From Flemingiibacterium sp045636145 (GTDB taxonomy: Bacteria; Bacillota; Clostridia; Oscillospirales; CAG-272), in the NCBI GenBank assembly GCA_045636145.1, contig JAZTWV010000034.1:1-34452 (forward strand): DNA of 34,452 bases. The letters run 5' to 3'. A program made the translations under genes and the position numbers. This document shows positions 32,168-34,452 of this stretch, one piece after another. The notes under the pieces were generated by a model. That model was not told where the DNA came from and made no database searches. It saw nothing but the letters and a program-made list of their open reading frames with translations. Positions within the stretch are counted from its first letter, which is position 1, and every line of letters starts with the position of its first letter.

Positions 32168-34452
32168 ATGAGCAAAAAGTATTGTTACCTTTTCTCCGAA
32201 GGCGACGCATCCATGCGTGAGCTTCTCGGCGGTAAGGGCGCAAACCTCGCAGAGATGACCAAGCTTGGTCTTCCTGTTCCCCAGGGCTTCACCATTTCTA
32301 CCGAAGCCTGCACTCAGTACTATGAGGACGGCAGAAAGATCAATGACGGCATCATGGCTGAAATTTACGAATACATCGAGAAGATGGAAGGCGTAACCGG
32401 CAAGAAGTTCGGCGATAAGGAGAATCCTCTCCTCGTTTCCGTTCGTTCCGGTGCTCGCGCATCCATGCCCGGTATGATGGATACCATCCTCAACCTCGGT
32501 CTTAACGAAGAGGTTGTTGAGGTTATGTCTGCTAAGTCCGGCAACCCCAGATGGGCTTGGGACTGCTACAGAAGATTTATCCAGATGTACTCCGACGTTG
32601 TTATGGAAGTCGGCAAGAAGTACTTCGAGCAGCTCATCGACAAGATGAAGGAAGAAAAGGGCGTTACTCAGGACGTTGACCTGACCGCTGACGACCTTAA
32701 GACCCTTGCAAATCAGTTCAAGGCTGAGTACAAGTCCAAGATCGGCGAGGACTTCCCCACCGATCCTAAGGAACAGCTTATCGGCGCAGTTAAGGCAGTA
32801 TTCCGTTCTTGGGACAACCCCAGAGCAAACGTATACCGCCGCGACAACGATATTCCCTACTCTTGGGGTACCGCTGTTAACGTTCAGATGATGGCATTCG
32901 GTAACATGGGCGAGACCTCCGGTACCGGTGTTGCGTTCACCCGTGACCCCGCAACCGGTGAGAAGAAGCTCATGGGCGAGTTCCTCATGAACGCACAGGG
33001 CGAGGACGTTGTTGCAGGTGTTCGTACTCCTATGAAGATCGATATGATGGCTGAGGTTATGCCTGAGTGCTTCACACAGTTCAAGGAGATCTGCAATACT
33101 CTTGAAAATCACTACCGCGATATGCAGGATATGGAGTTCACCATTGAGGATAAGAAGCTCTATATGCTCCAGACCAGAAACGGTAAGAGAACCGCACAGG
33201 CTGCTCTCAAGATCGCTTGCGACCTCGTTGACGAGGGCATGATCGACGAGAAGAAGGCTGTTTCCATGATCGACCCCAGAAACCTCGACACCCTTCTCCA
33301 TCCGCAGTTCGACGCTAAGGCGCTCAAGGCTGCAACACCTATCTGTAAGGGTCTCGGCGCTTCCCCCGGAGCTGCTTGCGGCCAGGTTGTCTTCACTGCT
33401 GAAGACGCTGAGGCTTGGAAGGCACAGGGTAAGAAGGTCGTTCTCGTTCGTCTTGAAACCTCTCCTGAGGACATCACCGGTATGAAGGCTTCCCAGGGTA
33501 TTCTCACTGTTCGCGGCGGTATGACCTCTCACGCAGCGGTTGTTGCACGCGGCATGGGTACCTGCTGTGTATCCGGATGCGGTGAGATCAACATGGATGA
33601 AGAAAACAAGCAGTTCACTCTCGGCGGCAAGACCTACAAAGAGGGCGACGTTATCTCCATCGACGGTTCCACCGGTAACATCTACGGTGAGGCTATTCCT
33701 ACCGTTGACGCTGAAATCGGCGGCGACTTCGGCCGTATCATGGCTTGGGCTGACAAGTACAGAAAGCTCCAGGTTCGCACCAATGCGGACAACCCCAAGG
33801 ACGCTACCAAGGCTTACGAGCTTGGCGCTCAGGGTATCGGTCTCTGCCGTACCGAGCATATGTTCTTCGAGGCTTCCAGAATCGCGGCTGTTCGTGAGAT
33901 GATCTGCTCCGACACCGTTGAGGGACGTGAGAAGGCACTCGCTAAGATCCTTCCCATGCAGCAGGGTGACTTTGAGGCTATGTACGAGGCAATGCAGGGC
34001 AACCCCATTACCATCCGTTTCCTCGATCCTCCGCTTCATGAGTTCGTTCCTACCGAAGAAAAGGATATCGAGCTTCTCGCTAAGGATACCGGCAAGACTG
34101 TTGCTGAGGTTAAGGCTATCATTGCAGGCCTCCACGAGTTCAACCCCATGATGGGTCATCGCGGATGCCGTCTTGCAGTAACCTACCCCGAAATCGCGGC
34201 TATGCAGACCAAGGCTGTTATCCGTGCAGCTATCAACGTTAAGAAGGCTCATCCCGATTGGGATATCGTTCCTGAGATCATGATTCCTCTCGTGGGCGAG
34301 ATCAAAGAGCTTAAGTACGTTAAGAACGTAGTTGTTGAGACCGCTGACGCTGAAATCGCAGCAGCTGGCTCCGATATGCACTACAAGGTTGGTACCATGA
34401 TCGAAATTCCTCGTGCAGCTATCACCGCTGACGAGATCGCAGCTGAGGCAGA
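32168..34452 (+). CDS. ppdK: Pyruvate, phosphate dikinase (3' truncated by window)
   Basis: The first 761 codons of PPDK, which interconverts pyruvate + ATP + Pi with phosphoenolpyruvate + AMP + PPi and is central to glycolysis/gluconeogenesis in Clostridia. The ATP-grasp domain shows LLGGKGANLAEMTKLGLPVP and SVRSGARASMPGMMDTILNLGL. The swivelling domain has GGMTSHAAVVARGMGT with the phospho-His at residue 455, the same number as in the C. symbiosum enzyme. The PEP-binding barrel begins with IGLCRTEHMFF. About 115 residues, including the catalytic Cys region, lie beyond the end. GGAGGA sits seven bases before the ATG. Codon choice (GGT, AAG, CTC, GTT) differs clearly from neighbours and fits high expression. 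Confidence 0.97.
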   Translation, partial: MSKKYCYLFSEGDASMRELLGGKGANLAEMTKLGLPVPQGFTISTEACTQYYEDGRKINDGIMAEIYEYIEKMEGVTGKKFGDKENPLLVSVRSGARASMPGMMDTILNLGLNEEVVEVMSAKSGNPRWAWDCYRRFIQMYSDVVMEVGKKYFEQLIDKMKEEKGVTQDVDLTADDLKTLANQFKAEYKSKIGEDFPTDPKEQLIGAVKAVFRSWDNPRANVYRRDNDIPYSWGTAVNVQMMAFGNMGETSGTGVAFTRDPATGEKKLMGEFLMNAQGEDVVAGVRTPMKIDMMAEVMPECFTQFKEICNTLENHYRDMQDMEFTIEDKKLYMLQTRNGKRTAQAALKIACDLVDEGMIDEKKAVSMIDPRNLDTLLHPQFDAKALKAATPICKGLGASPGAACGQVVFTAEDAEAWKAQGKKVVLVRLETSPEDITGMKASQGILTVRGGMTSHAAVVARGMGTCCVSGCGEINMDEENKQFTLGGKTYKEGDVISIDGSTGNIYGEAIPTVDAEIGGDFGRIMAWADKYRKLQVRTNADNPKDATKAYELGAQGIGLCRTEHMFFEASRIAAVREMICSDTVEGREKALAKILPMQQGDFEAMYEAMQGNPITIRFLDPPLHEFVPTEEKDIELLAKDTGKTVAEVKAIIAGLHEFNPMMGHRGCRLAVTYPEIAAMQTKAVIRAAINVKKAHPDWDIVPEIMIPLVGEIKELKYVKNVVVETADAEIAAAGSDMHYKVGTMIEIPRAAITADEIAAEA

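Noticed and set aside
32147..34381. A 744-codon open frame on the minus strand
   Set aside because: It is antisense to ppdK, an unmistakable conserved enzyme on the plus strand. The open antisense frame is a by-product of the strong codon bias of ppdK and has no ribosome site or recognisable domain.

Overview
This window looks like chromosomal core DNA from a low-to-mid GC anaerobic Firmicute of class Clostridia, probably an Oscillospirales (Ruminococcaceae/Oscillospiraceae)-type gut bacterium. Supporting signs are an IspH fused to four ribosomal-protein-S1 repeats, a SpoIID-like protein, an S-layer-homology (SLH) surface protein, a long-form HPF, a DUF4093/RNase M5-like toprim protein, a small DUF6472-like protein, and vegetative sigma-A promoters with strong AGGAGG-type ribosome sites. 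There are no phage, IS or CRISPR signals, and no tRNA or rRNA genes were recognised.

Layout. The window opens with the 3' end of rpsI and its terminator. Next come a CPCC-type small protein and citrate synthase (minus), a SpoIID/LytB protein (plus), a lipid kinase (minus), a CapA lipoprotein overlapping a tiny four-Cys protein (plus), and a sugar isomerase-like protein (minus). A minus-strand run from 13557 to 6790 reads purD, RpiR regulator, BaiN/HI0933-like flavoprotein, cmk, plsC and ispH-S1, joined by ATGA overlaps or short gaps. Upstream of it is asd, facing away from hpf. A second long minus-strand run (24001 to 15736) reads DUF1934, holA, toprim/DUF4093, gtrA, copA, copZ, flippase, SLC13-type permease and an XRE regulator. 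Upstream of that are pth and mfd, separated by a nested palindromic repeat.

The most interesting region is 28690-30048 (plus). A consensus promoter leads into a compact cobalamin-type riboswitch. The leader then carries a terminator hairpin and, after it, a hairpin that buries the ribosome-binding site. Two overlapping genes follow: a DUF4430 (transcobalamin C-terminal-like) lipoprotein and an ECF transporter S component. Together they look like a B12-regulated corrinoid capture and uptake cassette, with the lipoprotein passing ligand to the S component. The energising EcfA/A'/T module is not in the window.

The window closes with a secreted transglutaminase-SLH protein and the first 761 codons of pyruvate, phosphate dikinase, whose codon use is clearly that of a highly expressed gene. 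Most of the rest is housekeeping: translation, purine and aspartate-family biosynthesis, phospholipid and isoprenoid synthesis, DNA replication and repair, and copper export.
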